Positions 27,930-37,999 are shown, counted from the stretch's first letter. The stretch: DNA of 64,000 nucleotides from Geminicoccaceae bacterium (GCA_020638495.1 JACKIN010000003.1:124001-188000), one strand, 5' to 3'. A program made the numbers and translations. The notes: generated by a model not told the origin, from the sequence alone.

Positions 27930-28607
27930 TTGCGGCTCCTGGCCTTCGATACCGCCGGCGACGGCTGCTCGGCCGGGTGCTTCGCGGGCGCCGAGCCCGT
28001 GGCGTTCGCGCGGCATGCCGGCGCCAGCGGCCAGGCCGAGCGGCTCGTGCCGATGCTGGCGGCGGTGCTGGCCGATGCCGGCTGGGGCATGGAAGACCTC
28101 GAGGCGCTGGCGGTCACGATCGGGCCCGGCAGCTTCACCGGCATCAGGACGGGCCTCGCAGCCGCCCGCGGCCTGGCGCTGGTCCGCCGCCTGCCGGCCT
28201 GGCCGGTCACAACGCTGGCGGCGTTGGCGGCAGTGGCCGACGGTGCCGATGGCCTGCCGCTCGCCGTGGTGCTGGACGCCAGGCGCGGCCAGGTCTTCCT
28301 GCAGCGTTTCGACAGCAGTGGCGCTGCCCTCGACGAGTCCCTGATGCTGGCGCCCGAGCTGGCGGCGGCGCGGCTGCGCGAGCCCCACCATCTGGTCGGC
28401 AGTGGTGCCGTGGCCCTGCTGCGGCATTTGGACGCGACCGCCATGACCCTGGGCGACGCCGTGCTCGACGCGGTCGCGGTGGCCCGCGCCGCGGCGGCGG
28501 CCCGCGGGAGAGGCGAGGCACCGGTCCACGGGACGGCGCTGGCGCCGCTCTATCTGCGCGAGCCCGATGCCCGGCCGTCCGCCGGCCGGTCGCTGCTGCA
28601 GGCCTGA
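27930..28607 (+). CDS. tsaB: tRNA threonylcarbamoyladenosine biosynthesis protein TsaB
   Basis: 225 aa, ASKHA fold. It begins MRLLAFDTAGDGCSAG, then GWGMEDLEALAVTIGPGSFTGIRTGL, the hallmark of TsaB. TsaB forms the TsaBDE complex making t6A37 of ANN-decoding tRNAs. The start is TTG 27930 with an AAAGCGGG stretch before it. The gene is followed 3 bp later by rimI, the usual partner. Confidence 0.93.
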   Translation: MRLLAFDTAGDGCSAGCFAGAEPVAFARHAGASGQAERLVPMLAAVLADAGWGMEDLEALAVTIGPGSFTGIRTGLAAARGLALVRRLPAWPVTTLAALAAVADGADGLPLAVVLDARRGQVFLQRFDSSGAALDESLMLAPELAAARLREPHHLVGSGAVALLRHLDATAMTLGDAVLDAVAVARAAAAARGRGEAPVHGTALAPLYLREPDARPSAGRSLLQA

Positions 28608-28610
28608 GCC

Positions 28611-29141
28611 ATGCTGTCGTTCCATCAGGAGCCGCGGCTGACCATCAAGCCGGTGGGTGCCTTCGATCTCGGCCGGCTGGCGCGGCTCCACCGCCATTGC
28701 TTCGAGGAAGGCTGGAGCCGGTCCGACCTCGCCCATCTCCTGGCCCTGCCCGGCGGCTTCGGGCTGATCGCCCGGCGCGGCGGGACCTTTGTCGGGCTCG
28801 ATGCGCTCAGGGGCGTCGGCTTCGCCCTCCTGCGCGTGGTCCGCGACGAGTGCGAGCTGCTGTCGCTGGGCGTCCTGCCGGCGCATCGGCGGCGCGGTGT
28901 CGCGGGCGAGCTGCTGCGGACCGCCATGCAGAGCTGCCTCGATGGCGGCGCGCAGTCGATGTTTCTCGAGGTGGCGATCGACAATCTCTCGGCGCAGGCC
29001 CTCTACGACCGGTTCGGCTTCGTCCGGGTCGGCACGCGACCTGACTATTACGCCCGGCCCGACGGCACGCGGATGCATGCCTACACCATGCGCTGCGATC
29101 TCGTCGCAGCACTCGGCAGCCGCGCGCCGCAACCACGCTGA
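28611..29141 (+). CDS. rimI: Ribosomal protein S18-alanine N-acetyltransferase RimI
   Basis: 176 aa GNAT enzyme. CELLSLGVLPAHRRRGVAGELL is the acetyl-CoA loop, and FLEVAIDNLSAQALYDRFGFVRVGTRPDYY is the RimI-type C-terminus. It acetylates the N-terminal Ala of S18 in E. coli; relaxed substrates are known. ATG 28611 lies 3 bp after tsaB, and the tsaB-rimI pairing supports the name. Confidence 0.88.
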   Translation: MLSFHQEPRLTIKPVGAFDLGRLARLHRHCFEEGWSRSDLAHLLALPGGFGLIARRGGTFVGLDALRGVGFALLRVVRDECELLSLGVLPAHRRRGVAGELLRTAMQSCLDGGAQSMFLEVAIDNLSAQALYDRFGFVRVGTRPDYYARPDGTRMHAYTMRCDLVAALGSRAPQPR

Positions 29142-29156
29142 GCCGGGCGCATTTCC

Positions 29157-29390
29157 TCATTCGGCCACGCGAATCACGAGCTCCCAGAGGTCGTCGGCAA
29201 TCGCCTCCTCGACGATGATGCTGTGGCCGTGATCGAGCACCGCGCGCGGCACGTTGGCCAGCGGCTCGCCGCCACGCAGCCGCACCCGCAAGAGCTCGCC
29301 CGGCCGCATTGCTTCGAGCCTGATCTTGGTGCGGACAAACGTCATCGGGCAGGTCTCGCCCGAAATATCCAACTCTGCGTCTGCCTTCAT
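29157..29390 (-). CDS. TusA-like sulfurtransferase
   Basis: 77 aa. ELDISGETCPMTFVRTKIRLEAM contains the conserved Cys-Pro of the TusA/SirA/YedF family, whose Cys carries a persulfide. It ends in a short beta-alpha-beta fold (LLRVRLRGGEPLANVPRAVL). ATG 29390 gives the standard length; the extension to 29489 runs through the AT-rich intergenic region. It is divergent from mucR and convergent with rimI. Its sulfur acceptor cannot be named from sequence. Confidence 0.88.
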   Translation of the reverse strand: MKADAELDISGETCPMTFVRTKIRLEAMRPGELLRVRLRGGEPLANVPRAVLDHGHSIIVEEAIADDLWELVIRVAE

Positions 29391-29453
29391 TCCGCTACTT
29401 GTTCCCTTACTGCGCGGCTTCGACGGAAACTTCCACTTTTTCGCGAATCCCTC

Positions 29454-29481
29454 TTGCATCCCCGGCGGCAGAAAATATATT
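29454..29481 (+). promoter_or_regulatory. Candidate promoter of mucR
   Basis: TTGCAT (29454-29459), a 16-bp spacer and TATATT (29476-29481) give a good sigma-70-like match. They lie in the AT-rich patch AAAATATATT between tusA and mucR. The predicted 5' leader is about 40 nt. MucR-type regulators prefer AT-rich targets, so autoregulation here is plausible. Confidence 0.5.
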
Positions 29482-29527
29482 GCGGACACCGAAAGAATCT
29501 ATGCTTGGGCGAAAGGGTTAACGAGGT

Positions 29528-29959
29528 ATGTCGGACCAATTGAGTCAAAATGAGCTGCTGTCGCTGACTACGGAGATTGTGGCGTCGCACGTCTCGAACA
29601 ACACCGTCGCCGTCAGCGACCTGCCGCAGCTCATCCGGCTCGTCTACACCGGCCTGGCCGAGCAGGGCCAGACGAAAGCCGAGGAGGAACCGGAAAAGCT
29701 CGTTCCGGCAGTGCCGATCAAGAAGTCGATACAGCCGGATCATCTGATCTGCCTGGAGGATGGCAAGAAGCTGAAGATGCTCAAGCGGCATCTCAAGACG
29801 CGCTACGACATGACGCCCGACGAGTATCGTCGGCGCTGGGGCCTGACCGACGACTATCCGATGGTCGCACCGGAATATGCCGAGCAACGCAGCAGCCTCG
29901 CCAAGAAGATCGGGCTCGGCACCAAGCCGCGGGCGCGGGGACGGAAGGCGGCCTCCTGA
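29528..29959 (+). CDS. mucR: MucR/Ros family transcriptional regulator
   Basis: 143 aa. MucR-family proteins are small global regulators binding AT-rich DNA. The N-terminal half (TTEIVASHVSNNTVAVSDLP, LIRLVYTGL) is the oligomerisation part. The finger follows PDHLICLEDGKKLKMLKRHL, then YDMTPDEYRRRWGL, YPMVAPEYAEQRSSLAKKIG and a basic tail. In the finger C-x2-D-x9-H is present but the fourth ligand position holds Arg in HLKTRYDM. ATG 29528 has GAGG close upstream. In related genomes this gene often sits beside miaB/phoH, as here. Confidence 0.93.
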   Translation: MSDQLSQNELLSLTTEIVASHVSNNTVAVSDLPQLIRLVYTGLAEQGQTKAEEEPEKLVPAVPIKKSIQPDHLICLEDGKKLKMLKRHLKTRYDMTPDEYRRRWGLTDDYPMVAPEYAEQRSSLAKKIGLGTKPRARGRKAAS

Positions 29960-30050
29960 GCCCGGGTGGCCGTCTGCTCTCGGACGGAAGGTTGCGCGGA
30001 TCGTTCAGGGTCCGGTGCTTTTCGCGGGATCGACGTGGGAAATGGCGGAC

Positions 30051-30077
30051 GGGCGGCGGGGAGCGCCGCCCGTTTTG
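30051..30077 (+). terminator. Rho-independent terminator of mucR
   Basis: GGGCGGCG and CGCCGCCC form a perfect 8-bp stem with a 5-nt loop, followed by GTTTTG. It ends about 110 bp after the mucR stop. Confidence 0.75.
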
Positions 30078-30140
30078 CCGTTCCGGCGCCGCCATGGTAA
30101 TGAATTGTCAACGAACTGTCGCGACAGTATGGGAAGGAAG

Positions 30141-30164
30141 GCGGGTCCTGCTGGCAGGGCCCGC
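30141..30164. repeat. Strong hairpin upstream of miaB
   Basis: An 11-bp stem with one G.T pair (GCGGGTCCTGC / GCAGGGCCCGC) around a 2-nt TG centre, without a T-tract. It could be an operator-like palindrome or an RNA structure in the miaB leader. Confidence 0.45.
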
Positions 30165-30318
30165 TGTCGAACAAACGCCGACGCCGAGGTGCATTGCTGA
30201 GAAGTAGCCAGGATACCGTGAGACTGCCGGCGACGAGTTCCGCCGGACGATCGGCCGGTTCGAGCAGCGGCCCGACGACCAGCGGGCCGGCGGTCGGCAT
30301 GTGGTGCCAGCGACGCCC

Positions 30319-31748
30319 ATGACATTCGGGCAAACCGCACCCGACACCGGCAAGGCCGCCCCGAAGAAGCTGTTCATCAAGACCTATGGCTGTCAGATGA
30401 ACGTCTACGACAGCGACCGCTTGGCTGCATTGCTGGCGCGACACGGCTACGCGACCGTCCCGGAGGCCGCCGACGCCGATCTCGTCGTGCTGAATACCTG
30501 CCACATTCGCGAGAAGGCGGCCGAGAAGGTGTACTCGGAGCTGGGTCGTCTGCGCGTGATGCGCGACCAGCGCCGGTCCGAGACCGGCCGTCCCATGGCC
30601 CTCGTCGTCGCCGGCTGCGTCGCCCAGGCCGAAGGCGAGGCGATGCTCGGGCGGGCGCCGTTCGTCGATATCGTCGTCGGCCCGCAGGCCTATCACCGCC
30701 TGCCGGAGCTCCTGGCTCGCAGCACCCGCGAAGCCGGCGGCCAGATCGACACGGATTTCCCGCTCGAGAGCAAGTTCGACCTTTTGCCGCAAGGTCCTGA
30801 GGAATCCCCGGTTTCGGCCTTCCTCACCGTTCAGGAGGGCTGCGACAAGTTCTGCACGTTCTGCGTCGTGCCCTACACGCGGGGGGCGGAGAGCAGCCGG
30901 CCCGCCGCCGCCATCGTCGCCGAGGCGCGGCGACTGGTCGAGGGCGGGGCGCGCGAGCTGACCCTGCTCGGCCAGAACGTCAATGCCTATCACGGCGACG
31001 GTCCCGACGGGCGAAGCTGGAGCCTCGCCCGGCTGCTCCACGAGCTCGCCGGGATCGAGCGCCTGGAGCGGCTCCGCTACACGACCTCGCATCCCCGCGA
31101 CATGACGGCGGACCTGATCGAGGCGCACGGCGCGCTGCCGCAGCTCATGCCGTTCCTCCATCTGCCGGTCCAGTCGGGCGCCGATCGGGTGCTGCAGGCG
31201 ATGAACCGCGGCTATGGCCGCGACGACTATCTCCGGATCGTCGACGCCCTGCGCGATGTCCGGCCGGACATCGCCCTCTCCTCCGATTTCATCACCGGCT
31301 TCCCGGGCGAGACAGAGGAGGATTTCGAGGCGACCCTGGCGCTCGTCGAGCGGGTCGGCTTCGCCCAGGCCTTCTCGTTCAAGTACAGCCCGCGGCCGGG
31401 CACGCCCGGCGCCGCGATGACGAAGCAGGTGAAGGAGGCCGTGCGCGGCGAGCGCCTGAACCGGCTGCAGGCGCTGCTCGACGCCCAGGCCACGGCCTTC
31501 AACGAGGGAACCCTCGGCCGGACGCTGCCGGTGCTGCTCGAGCGGCCCGGCCGCCATCCCGGCCAGCTCGTCGGCCGCAGCCCGTATCTGCAGGCCGTGC
31601 ATGTCGCCGCACCGGACGGGCTGCTCGGCCGGGTGGCCCGGGTCACCATTACCGGTTGCCATCGGCACAGCCTTGCCGGCCGCATGGAACCACACGGGCC
31701 GATCACAGCTTCAAACGGGATACCCGCGCAGCCAGAGGAGGTCGTCGC

Positions 31749-31752
<4 letters not shown>
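30319..31752 (+). CDS. miaB: tRNA-2-methylthio-N6-dimethylallyladenosine synthase
   Basis: 477 aa radical-SAM methylthiotransferase acting on i6A37 of tRNA. The N-terminal UPF0004 domain binds an auxiliary cluster with three Cys (KTYGCQMN, NTCHIREKA, VAGCVAQ). The radical-SAM CxxxCxxC is CDKFCTFC (C175, C179, C182), and a C-terminal TRAM domain follows. ATG 30319 gives the usual short N-terminus; GTG 30301 is an alternative. The stop overlaps the apparent CTG start of phoH. Confidence 0.94.
31734..31742 (+). promoter_or_regulatory. Strong ribosome binding site deciding the phoH start
   Basis: AGAGGAGGT inside the 3' end of miaB lies 6 nt before the CTG at 31749. No ATG, GTG or TTG in the phoH frame is at a suitable distance, so this site argues for a CTG start. 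Confidence 0.6.
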
Positions 31753-32732
<980 letters not shown>

Positions 32733-32831
32733 CCGGCCGCCAACCGACCGGTCAGCGATCGACCCATCATCAATCGAACCCACGAAAGAGCAGGAGCCGA
32801 CAGGCGCCTGGGAAGGCGCCGAAGAACCGAA

Positions 32832-33392
32832 ATGGACAGCGACAGTAGCCCATCTATCGAGGTGGCGGTCGGCAATGGCGCATGGCGCTCGGCCGTCACC
32901 GATCCCGAGGTCATCTGCCACCAGGCGGCCACCGCCGCCTTGCGAGCCGCGGCCGAGACCTACTTCTCAACCGGCGTGCCCGACCGCCTCGAGGTCAGCA
33001 TCAGGCTGACCGACGACGCCGAGGTGCAGGCGCTCAACCGGACTTGGCGAGGTCAGGACAAGCCGACCAACGTCCTGTCCTTCGAGGGCGATGACCCCGG
33101 CCTCGTCGACCCCCGCACCCCTTCGGACGCGCCCTGGCTGCTCGGCGACGTGGTGCTCGCCTGCGAGACCGTGACGCGCGAGGCCGAGGCGGACGGCCGG
33201 CCGGTCGCGGCGCATCTCGCCCATCTCGTGGTGCATGGCGTCCTCCATCTGCTCGGCCACGATCACGAGGACGAGGTCGACGCCCTGACGATGGAGGGGC
33301 TGGAGAGCCGAATCGTCGAAGGGCTCGGCTATGCCGATCCGCATGGCGAGCCCGGGCTGCAGCCGGCGCCCCTCGCGGAGGCTCGGCCATGA
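32832..33392 (+). CDS. ybeY: Endoribonuclease/rRNA maturation factor YbeY
   Basis: 186 aa zinc-dependent RNase for 16S rRNA 3' maturation and ribosome quality control. The zinc motif H-x3-H-x5-H is H135, H139 and H145 in HGVLHLLGHDHEDE. The KPTNVLSFEG and LLGDVVLACE blocks are typical. It is downstream of phoH and overlaps corC by 4 bp. The C-terminus has a short Pro/Ala extension. Confidence 0.95.
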   Translation: MDSDSSPSIEVAVGNGAWRSAVTDPEVICHQAATAALRAAAETYFSTGVPDRLEVSIRLTDDAEVQALNRTWRGQDKPTNVLSFEGDDPGLVDPRTPSDAPWLLGDVVLACETVTREAEADGRPVAAHLAHLVVHGVLHLLGHDHEDEVDALTMEGLESRIVEGLGYADPHGEPGLQPAPLAEARP

Positions 33393-34321
33393 GGCAGCTC
33401 GCCCGACGCCAGGACACCAGCCCGTCCATGCTCGAGGGGCTGCTGCGCCGGCTGCGCGAGCTGGCCAGCGGCGAGAGCAGCACGGGCGGCCTGCGCGAGA
33501 CCCTCGAGGACCTGCTGGAGGAGGAGGATTCGGGCCCCGGTGCGGAGCAGTTCACGCCCGAGGAGCGGGAGCTGGTGCTCAACGCCTTGAGCTTCGGCGA
33601 GCTTCGGGTCGACGACGTCATGGTGCCGCGCGCCGATATCCGCGCCATCGAGATCAACACCGGTCTCGACGACGTCGTGGCGGCGATGCGCGAGGCCGGC
33701 CACTCGCGGCTGCTGGTCTTTCGCGACCGCCTCGACGACGTGGTCGGGCTCGTCCACATCAAGGATCTCCTGCCCTTCTGGGGCGACGGCGGCGATTTCG
33801 CGCTGAGCGCGGTCATGCGCCAGGTGCCGGTCGTCCCGCCATCGATGCGCGTGCTCGACCTGCTTCTGGAGATGCGCAAGAGCCACGCCCACATGGTGGC
33901 GGTGGTGGACGAGTTCGGCGGCACCGACGGGCTGGTGACCGTCGAGGATCTGGTGGTCGAGATCCTCGGCGAGATCCATGACGAGCACGCGCCGGACGAG
34001 CCGCCGCAGCTGGTCCATCGGGCCGATGGCAGCATCGAGGCCGATGGCCGGGTGGATCTCGAGGACCTCGAGGAGCAGCTCGGCCAGACATTGCTCGATG
34101 GCGACGAGCGCGACGAGGTCGACACCCTGGGCGGCCTGATCTTCACCCTGGTCGACCGGGTGCCCGATATCGGCGAATCGGTGCACCATCCGGTCGGGCT
34201 CACTTTCCACATCCTCGACGCCGATCCGCGGCGCATCAAGCGCGTGCGCATCGAGATCGTGGATCCGGAGGAACGCCAGCCGAGGCGCCTCGCCGGCGAG
34301 CTGCTCGGGCCGGGCGATTGA
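33389..34321 (+). CDS. corC: CorC/HlyC family CBS-domain protein
   Basis: 310 aa cytoplasmic protein with tandem CBS domains (about 72-190, starting VDDVMVPRADI and including LLEMRKSHAHMVAVVDEFGG) and a C-terminal CorC_HlyC domain (about 215-300). It has no membrane DUF21 domain, so it is the CorC type rather than a full CNNM transporter. The family is linked to Mg/Co efflux. ATGA overlap with ybeY and TTGA overlap with lnt show tight coupling. Confidence 0.9.
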   Translation: MRQLARRQDTSPSMLEGLLRRLRELASGESSTGGLRETLEDLLEEEDSGPGAEQFTPEERELVLNALSFGELRVDDVMVPRADIRAIEINTGLDDVVAAMREAGHSRLLVFRDRLDDVVGLVHIKDLLPFWGDGGDFALSAVMRQVPVVPPSMRVLDLLLEMRKSHAHMVAVVDEFGGTDGLVTVEDLVVEILGEIHDEHAPDEPPQLVHRADGSIEADGRVDLEDLEEQLGQTLLDGDERDEVDTLGGLIFTLVDRVPDIGESVHHPVGLTFHILDADPRRIKRVRIEIVDPEERQPRRLAGELLGPGD

Positions 34322-35916
34322 GCTCGGGCACGGCCGTGGCGGGTCGCGTCCCGGCCGCGGCGGCGGAGCGGCCGGCCCGGCTCTGGCTGACGCCGATTGC
34401 CGGCGCCGCACTGGCGCTCGCCCTGCCGCCTCTGGGCTTCCTGCCGGCGGCCCTGGCGCTTGGCCTGCTCTTCGTCCAGCTACAGGGCGCACGCGGCTAC
34501 TGGCCGGCCTTCGCGCGGGCCTGGCTCTTCGGCTTCGGCTTCCATCTGGCCGGGCTCTACTGGGTCGGCATTGCCTTCCTCGCCGAGGCCGACCGGTTCG
34601 GCGCCCTGGCGGTGCCGGGCGTCGTCGCCCTGGCCGCCATCCTCGCCGTGATCGGCGCCATGCCACTCGCCCTCCTCGGCCCCCTGCGGCTGCGGCAGCC
34701 GATCGCCGCCGCCGCGGTGTTTGCCGGGCTCTGGTGCCTGGGCGAGCTCGCGCGTGGCCAGCATGGGGTGCAGTTCCCCTGGAACCCTCTGGCGCTGGCG
34801 CTGGCGGCGACCGACACCTCGCTGCAGGTCGTGGCGCTCGTCGGCACCACCGCCGGCGGCTTCCTCGTCGCCTGGCTCGCCGCACTCGTCGGCGTCGCCC
34901 TGACGGTGCGGGCGGCGCGCCGGACGGCGCTCGCCCTCTGCCTCGCCATGGTCGCGGGCCTCGCCGCCTTCGGCCTCTGGCGCCTGGCCAGCCACCCGCC
35001 GGGCCTTATGGCCGAACCGCCGGTCACGGTGCGGATCGTCCAGGCCAACATCGCCCAGCACCACAAATGGGATCCGGCGCTGCGCCGAAACTGGTTCGAT
35101 CGGCATCTCGACCTCGCCCGGCAACCCATCCGGCCGGATGCGCCGGATCGGCCGGACATCGTCGTCTGGCCGGAGAGCTCGGTGCCCTATTCGCTGGACG
35201 CCGAGCCGGAGGTCCGCGGCCTCATCGGCGACGTCGTCCGGCCCGGGGGAGTCGTCATTCTCGGCTCCAACCATTTCGACGGCTCCGTCGAGCCGCCGAT
35301 CCTGCACAACAGCGTCTACGCGCTCGCCGGCGACGGCGAGCTGCTCGGCCGCTACGACAAGGTGGACCTCGTGCCGTTCGGCGAGTTCCTGCCCATGCGG
35401 CCGCTCCTCGGCGCAGTCGGGCTCGAGGCGCTCGCCGTCGGCAGCATGGACTTCCAGGCAGGCCCGGGGCGCACCACCATGGCCCTGCCGGGCCTGCCGC
35501 CGGCGAGCCCGCTCGTCTGCTTCGAGGCCGCCTTTCCCGGCCGCGGCACCGACGGCTCCGGCCGTGCCCGGTGGATCGTCAACGTCACCAACGACGCCTG
35601 GTTCGGCATCTCGAGCGGGCCCTACCAGCACGCTGCCATGGCGCGGATGCGAGCGGTGGAGACCGGCCTGCCGCTGGTGCGGGCCGCCAATACGGGCATC
35701 TCGATGCTCACCGACCCCATGGGCCGCGTCCTGGACAGCCTGCCGCTCGGCACCACCGGCACCATCGACGCCAGCCTCCCCGCCGCCCTGCCCACCTCCC
35801 CGCCGATCACCCGGTGGCCCTGGCTCTCGTCGCTGCTGATGGGCCTCGCCTTGCTGGCGGCCGGCGCCGCCGAGCTTGCCGGCCGCAGGTCATCCCCTCG
35901 AGACAGGGACCATTGA
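34318..35916 (+). CDS. lnt: Apolipoprotein N-acyltransferase
   Basis: 532 aa inner-membrane enzyme adding the third acyl chain to lipoproteins. About six to eight membrane segments fill the N-terminal 220 residues and one lies at the C-terminus. The nitrilase domain carries the catalytic triad E286 (WPESSVPY), K348 (YDKVDLVPFGE) and C401 (VCFEAAFPG). The start TTG 34318 overlaps the corC stop as TTGA. Length is typical. Confidence 0.95.
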   Translation: MSSGTAVAGRVPAAAAERPARLWLTPIAGAALALALPPLGFLPAALALGLLFVQLQGARGYWPAFARAWLFGFGFHLAGLYWVGIAFLAEADRFGALAVPGVVALAAILAVIGAMPLALLGPLRLRQPIAAAAVFAGLWCLGELARGQHGVQFPWNPLALALAATDTSLQVVALVGTTAGGFLVAWLAALVGVALTVRAARRTALALCLAMVAGLAAFGLWRLASHPPGLMAEPPVTVRIVQANIAQHHKWDPALRRNWFDRHLDLARQPIRPDAPDRPDIVVWPESSVPYSLDAEPEVRGLIGDVVRPGGVVILGSNHFDGSVEPPILHNSVYALAGDGELLGRYDKVDLVPFGEFLPMRPLLGAVGLEALAVGSMDFQAGPGRTTMALPGLPPASPLVCFEAAFPGRGTDGSGRARWIVNVTNDAWFGISSGPYQHAAMARMRAVETGLPLVRAANTGISMLTDPMGRVLDSLPLGTTGTIDASLPAALPTSPPITRWPWLSSLLMGLALLAAGAAELAGRRSSPRDRDH

Positions 35917-36066
35917 TCGCTGCAGCGCCCTGACAACGGGTGCCGGCAATCGCGTCGCCCGGCCATTTTGGCGCCTCCCGTGGCAGCACGTCGCCTCTCG
36001 GGGCTTGAACCACAGCCACTTCATCGGCAGAACACCGCCAACCCAGCCAGACGGACATCACCCCAC
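35917..36066 (+). other. metK leader
   Basis: 150 bp between lnt and metK. It is GC-rich with partial stem-loops, but I do not recognise a SAM-I, SAM-II or SAM/SAH riboswitch core. No Shine-Dalgarno sequence precedes the metK ATG (ATCACCCCAC just upstream). Confidence 0.4.
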
Positions 36067-37233
36067 ATGGTCGCCAACGATTACCTCTTCACCAGCGAAT
36101 CGGTCTCCGAAGGTCATCCGGACAAGGTCTGCGACCGGATCTCCGACGAGGTGGTGGACGCCTATCTCGCTGCCGAGCCGGAAGCCCGCGTCGCCTGCGA
36201 GACCCTGACCACGACCAACCGCATCGTGATCGCCGGCGAGGTGCGCGGGCCCGCCGGGCTGACCCACGACCACGTCCGCTGCATCGCCCGCGAGGCGGTG
36301 CGGGCGATCGGCTACGAGCAGGACGGGTTCCACTGGCGCGATGCCGCCGTGGATGTCTATCTGCACGAGCAGTCCAGCGACATCGCCATGGGCGTCGATG
36401 CCGGCGCCGACAAGGAAGAGGGTGCCGGCGACCAGGGCATCATGTTCGGCTTCGCCTGCGACGAGACGCCGGACCTGATGCCGGCGCCGATCCTCTACGC
36501 CCACCAGATCCTGCGACTGATGGCGGAGGCGCGCCATGCGGGCCAGACGCCCGAGCTCGCCCCCGACGCCAAGAGCCAGGTGACGCTGCGCTATGCCGGC
36601 GGGCGGCCGATCGCCTGCACCTCGCTCGTCGTCTCGACCCAGCACAAGGCCTCGGCCGGCCGCGAGCAGGTGCGCGAGATCGTCCGCGGCTTCGCCAAGC
36701 AGGTGCTGCCCGAGGGCTGGATGCCGGCCGAGGACGAGTTCTACGTCAATCCCACGGGCCAGTTCGTCATCGGCGGGCCGGACGGCGACGCCGGCCTCAC
36801 GGGCCGCAAGATCATCGTCGACACCTATGGCGGGGCGGCGCCGCATGGCGGCGGCGCCTTCTCCGGCAAGGACCCGACCAAGGTCGACCGGTCGGCCGCC
36901 TACGCGGCCCGCTACCTCGCGAAGAACGTGGTGGCAGGCGGGCTCGCCAGGCGCTGCCTGATCCAGCTCTCCTATGCCATCGGCATCGCCAAGCCGCTCT
37001 CGATCTATGTGGACACGCAGGGCACGGGCGAGGTCGACGAGGCGCGCCTCGCCGACCTGATGATGGATCTCGACCTCAGCCCGCGCGGCATCCGTCGCCG
37101 GCTGCAGCTCAACCGGCCGATCTACGCGCGCACCTCGGCCTATGGCCATTTCGGCCGGCAGCCCACCGCCGATGGCGGCTTCTCCTGGGAGCAGACCGAT
37201 CTCGCCGACGAGCTCAAGCGCGCCTTCAACTGA
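36067..37233 (+). CDS. metK: S-adenosylmethionine synthetase
   Basis: 388 aa, makes SAM from methionine and ATP. Visible signatures are SESVSEGHPDKVCDRISDEV (ATP-binding His at 17), GAGDQGIMFGFA and GGGAFSGKDPTKVDRS. The start at 36067 is set by the universally conserved N-terminus F-TSESVSEGHPDK. The upstream frame to 35968 is spurious. It links to methionine salvage genes at 9.4-12.8 kb in function, not in position. Confidence 0.97.
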   Translation: MVANDYLFTSESVSEGHPDKVCDRISDEVVDAYLAAEPEARVACETLTTTNRIVIAGEVRGPAGLTHDHVRCIAREAVRAIGYEQDGFHWRDAAVDVYLHEQSSDIAMGVDAGADKEEGAGDQGIMFGFACDETPDLMPAPILYAHQILRLMAEARHAGQTPELAPDAKSQVTLRYAGGRPIACTSLVVSTQHKASAGREQVREIVRGFAKQVLPEGWMPAEDEFYVNPTGQFVIGGPDGDAGLTGRKIIVDTYGGAAPHGGGAFSGKDPTKVDRSAAYAARYLAKNVVAGGLARRCLIQLSYAIGIAKPLSIYVDTQGTGEVDEARLADLMMDLDLSPRGIRRRLQLNRPIYARTSAYGHFGRQPTADGGFSWEQTDLADELKRAFN

Positions 37234-37963
37234 TCCGACGGCCGAGCCGCCAAGGCGGCAGCGGGTTCTCTATGGGCGGCGGAGCGGCCCGGGCCTGCGT
37301 CCGGGCCAGCGCGAGCGGCTGGACCGGCTGCTGCCGCGGCTCGCCATCGACCTGCCGGCCGCCGGCGCGCTCGATCCGGCGAGCCTGTTCACGCCGCCGC
37401 GCCAAAGGGTCTGGCTGGAGATCGGCTTCGGCGGCGGCGAGCACCTCGCGGCACAGGCGGCCGCCAACCCGACCGTCGGCCTGATCGGCGTCGAGCCTTT
37501 CGTCGACGGCGTGGCGCGCCTCCTGGCCCAGGTCGAGGAGCGGCAGCTCCACAATGTTCGCCTGCTCGTGGACGACGCGCGGCTGCTGCTCGACCGTCTG
37601 CCGGAGGCGTCGATCGAGCGGCTCTTCGTCCTCTTCGCCGATCCCTGGCCGAAGAAGCGGCACTGGAAGCGGCGGATCGTGAATGCCGAGACGGTGGCGC
37701 GCTTCGCCGACCTTCTGGTCGACGATGGCGAGCTCCGGGTCGCCACGGACGATCCGGGCTACCGCCGCTGGATGCTCGCCTGCCTGCTCGGCGAGCAGCG
37801 GCTCGACTGGTGCGTGCGCGGCCCCGAGGACTGGCGCGACCGCCCGCCGGACTGGCCGCCGACGCGCTACGAGAAGAAGGCCCTGGCGGCCGGCCGCCGG
37901 CCGGTCTTTCTGCGGTTCCGCCGCAAGTCGCGCACCGCAGAGCTTGCAACATCGGCCGAATGA
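37172..37963 (+). CDS. trmB: tRNA (guanine-N7-)-methyltransferase
   Basis: SAM-dependent enzyme making m7G46 in tRNA. The conserved body starts at QRVLYGRRSGPGLRPGQ and contains LEIGFGGGEHLA (SAM-binding), FADPWPKKRHWKRRIV (family signature) and a C-terminal TRYEKKALAAGR. The start is unresolved: no ATG, GTG or TTG lies between the metK stop and the conserved body. The nearest in-frame ATGs are at 37172 and 37142, inside metK. ATG 37172 is used here (263 aa). Confidence 0.9.
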   Translation: MAASPGSRPISPTSSSAPSTDPTAEPPRRQRVLYGRRSGPGLRPGQRERLDRLLPRLAIDLPAAGALDPASLFTPPRQRVWLEIGFGGGEHLAAQAAANPTVGLIGVEPFVDGVARLLAQVEERQLHNVRLLVDDARLLLDRLPEASIERLFVLFADPWPKKRHWKRRIVNAETVARFADLLVDDGELRVATDDPGYRRWMLACLLGEQRLDWCVRGPEDWRDRPPDWPPTRYEKKALAAGRRPVFLRFRRKSRTAELATSAE

Positions 37964-37999
37964 TCCCATAACCCGGATAGATCTCGGCTTGGGAAAGCA

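Larger units (their letters stand above)
29960..30318. other. Intergenic region mucR-miaB with two hairpins
   Basis: About 360 bp without a credible gene. It holds the mucR terminator (30051-30077), a strong hairpin at 30141-30164, and GC-rich sequence leading into miaB. The miaB promoter must lie in the right half, but no clear -35/-10 is seen. No known small-RNA family was recognised. Confidence 0.55.

Noticed and set aside
35917..36066. SAM riboswitch before metK
   Set aside because: No SAM-I, SAM-II or SAM/SAH core sequence is visible; only generic GC-rich stems.
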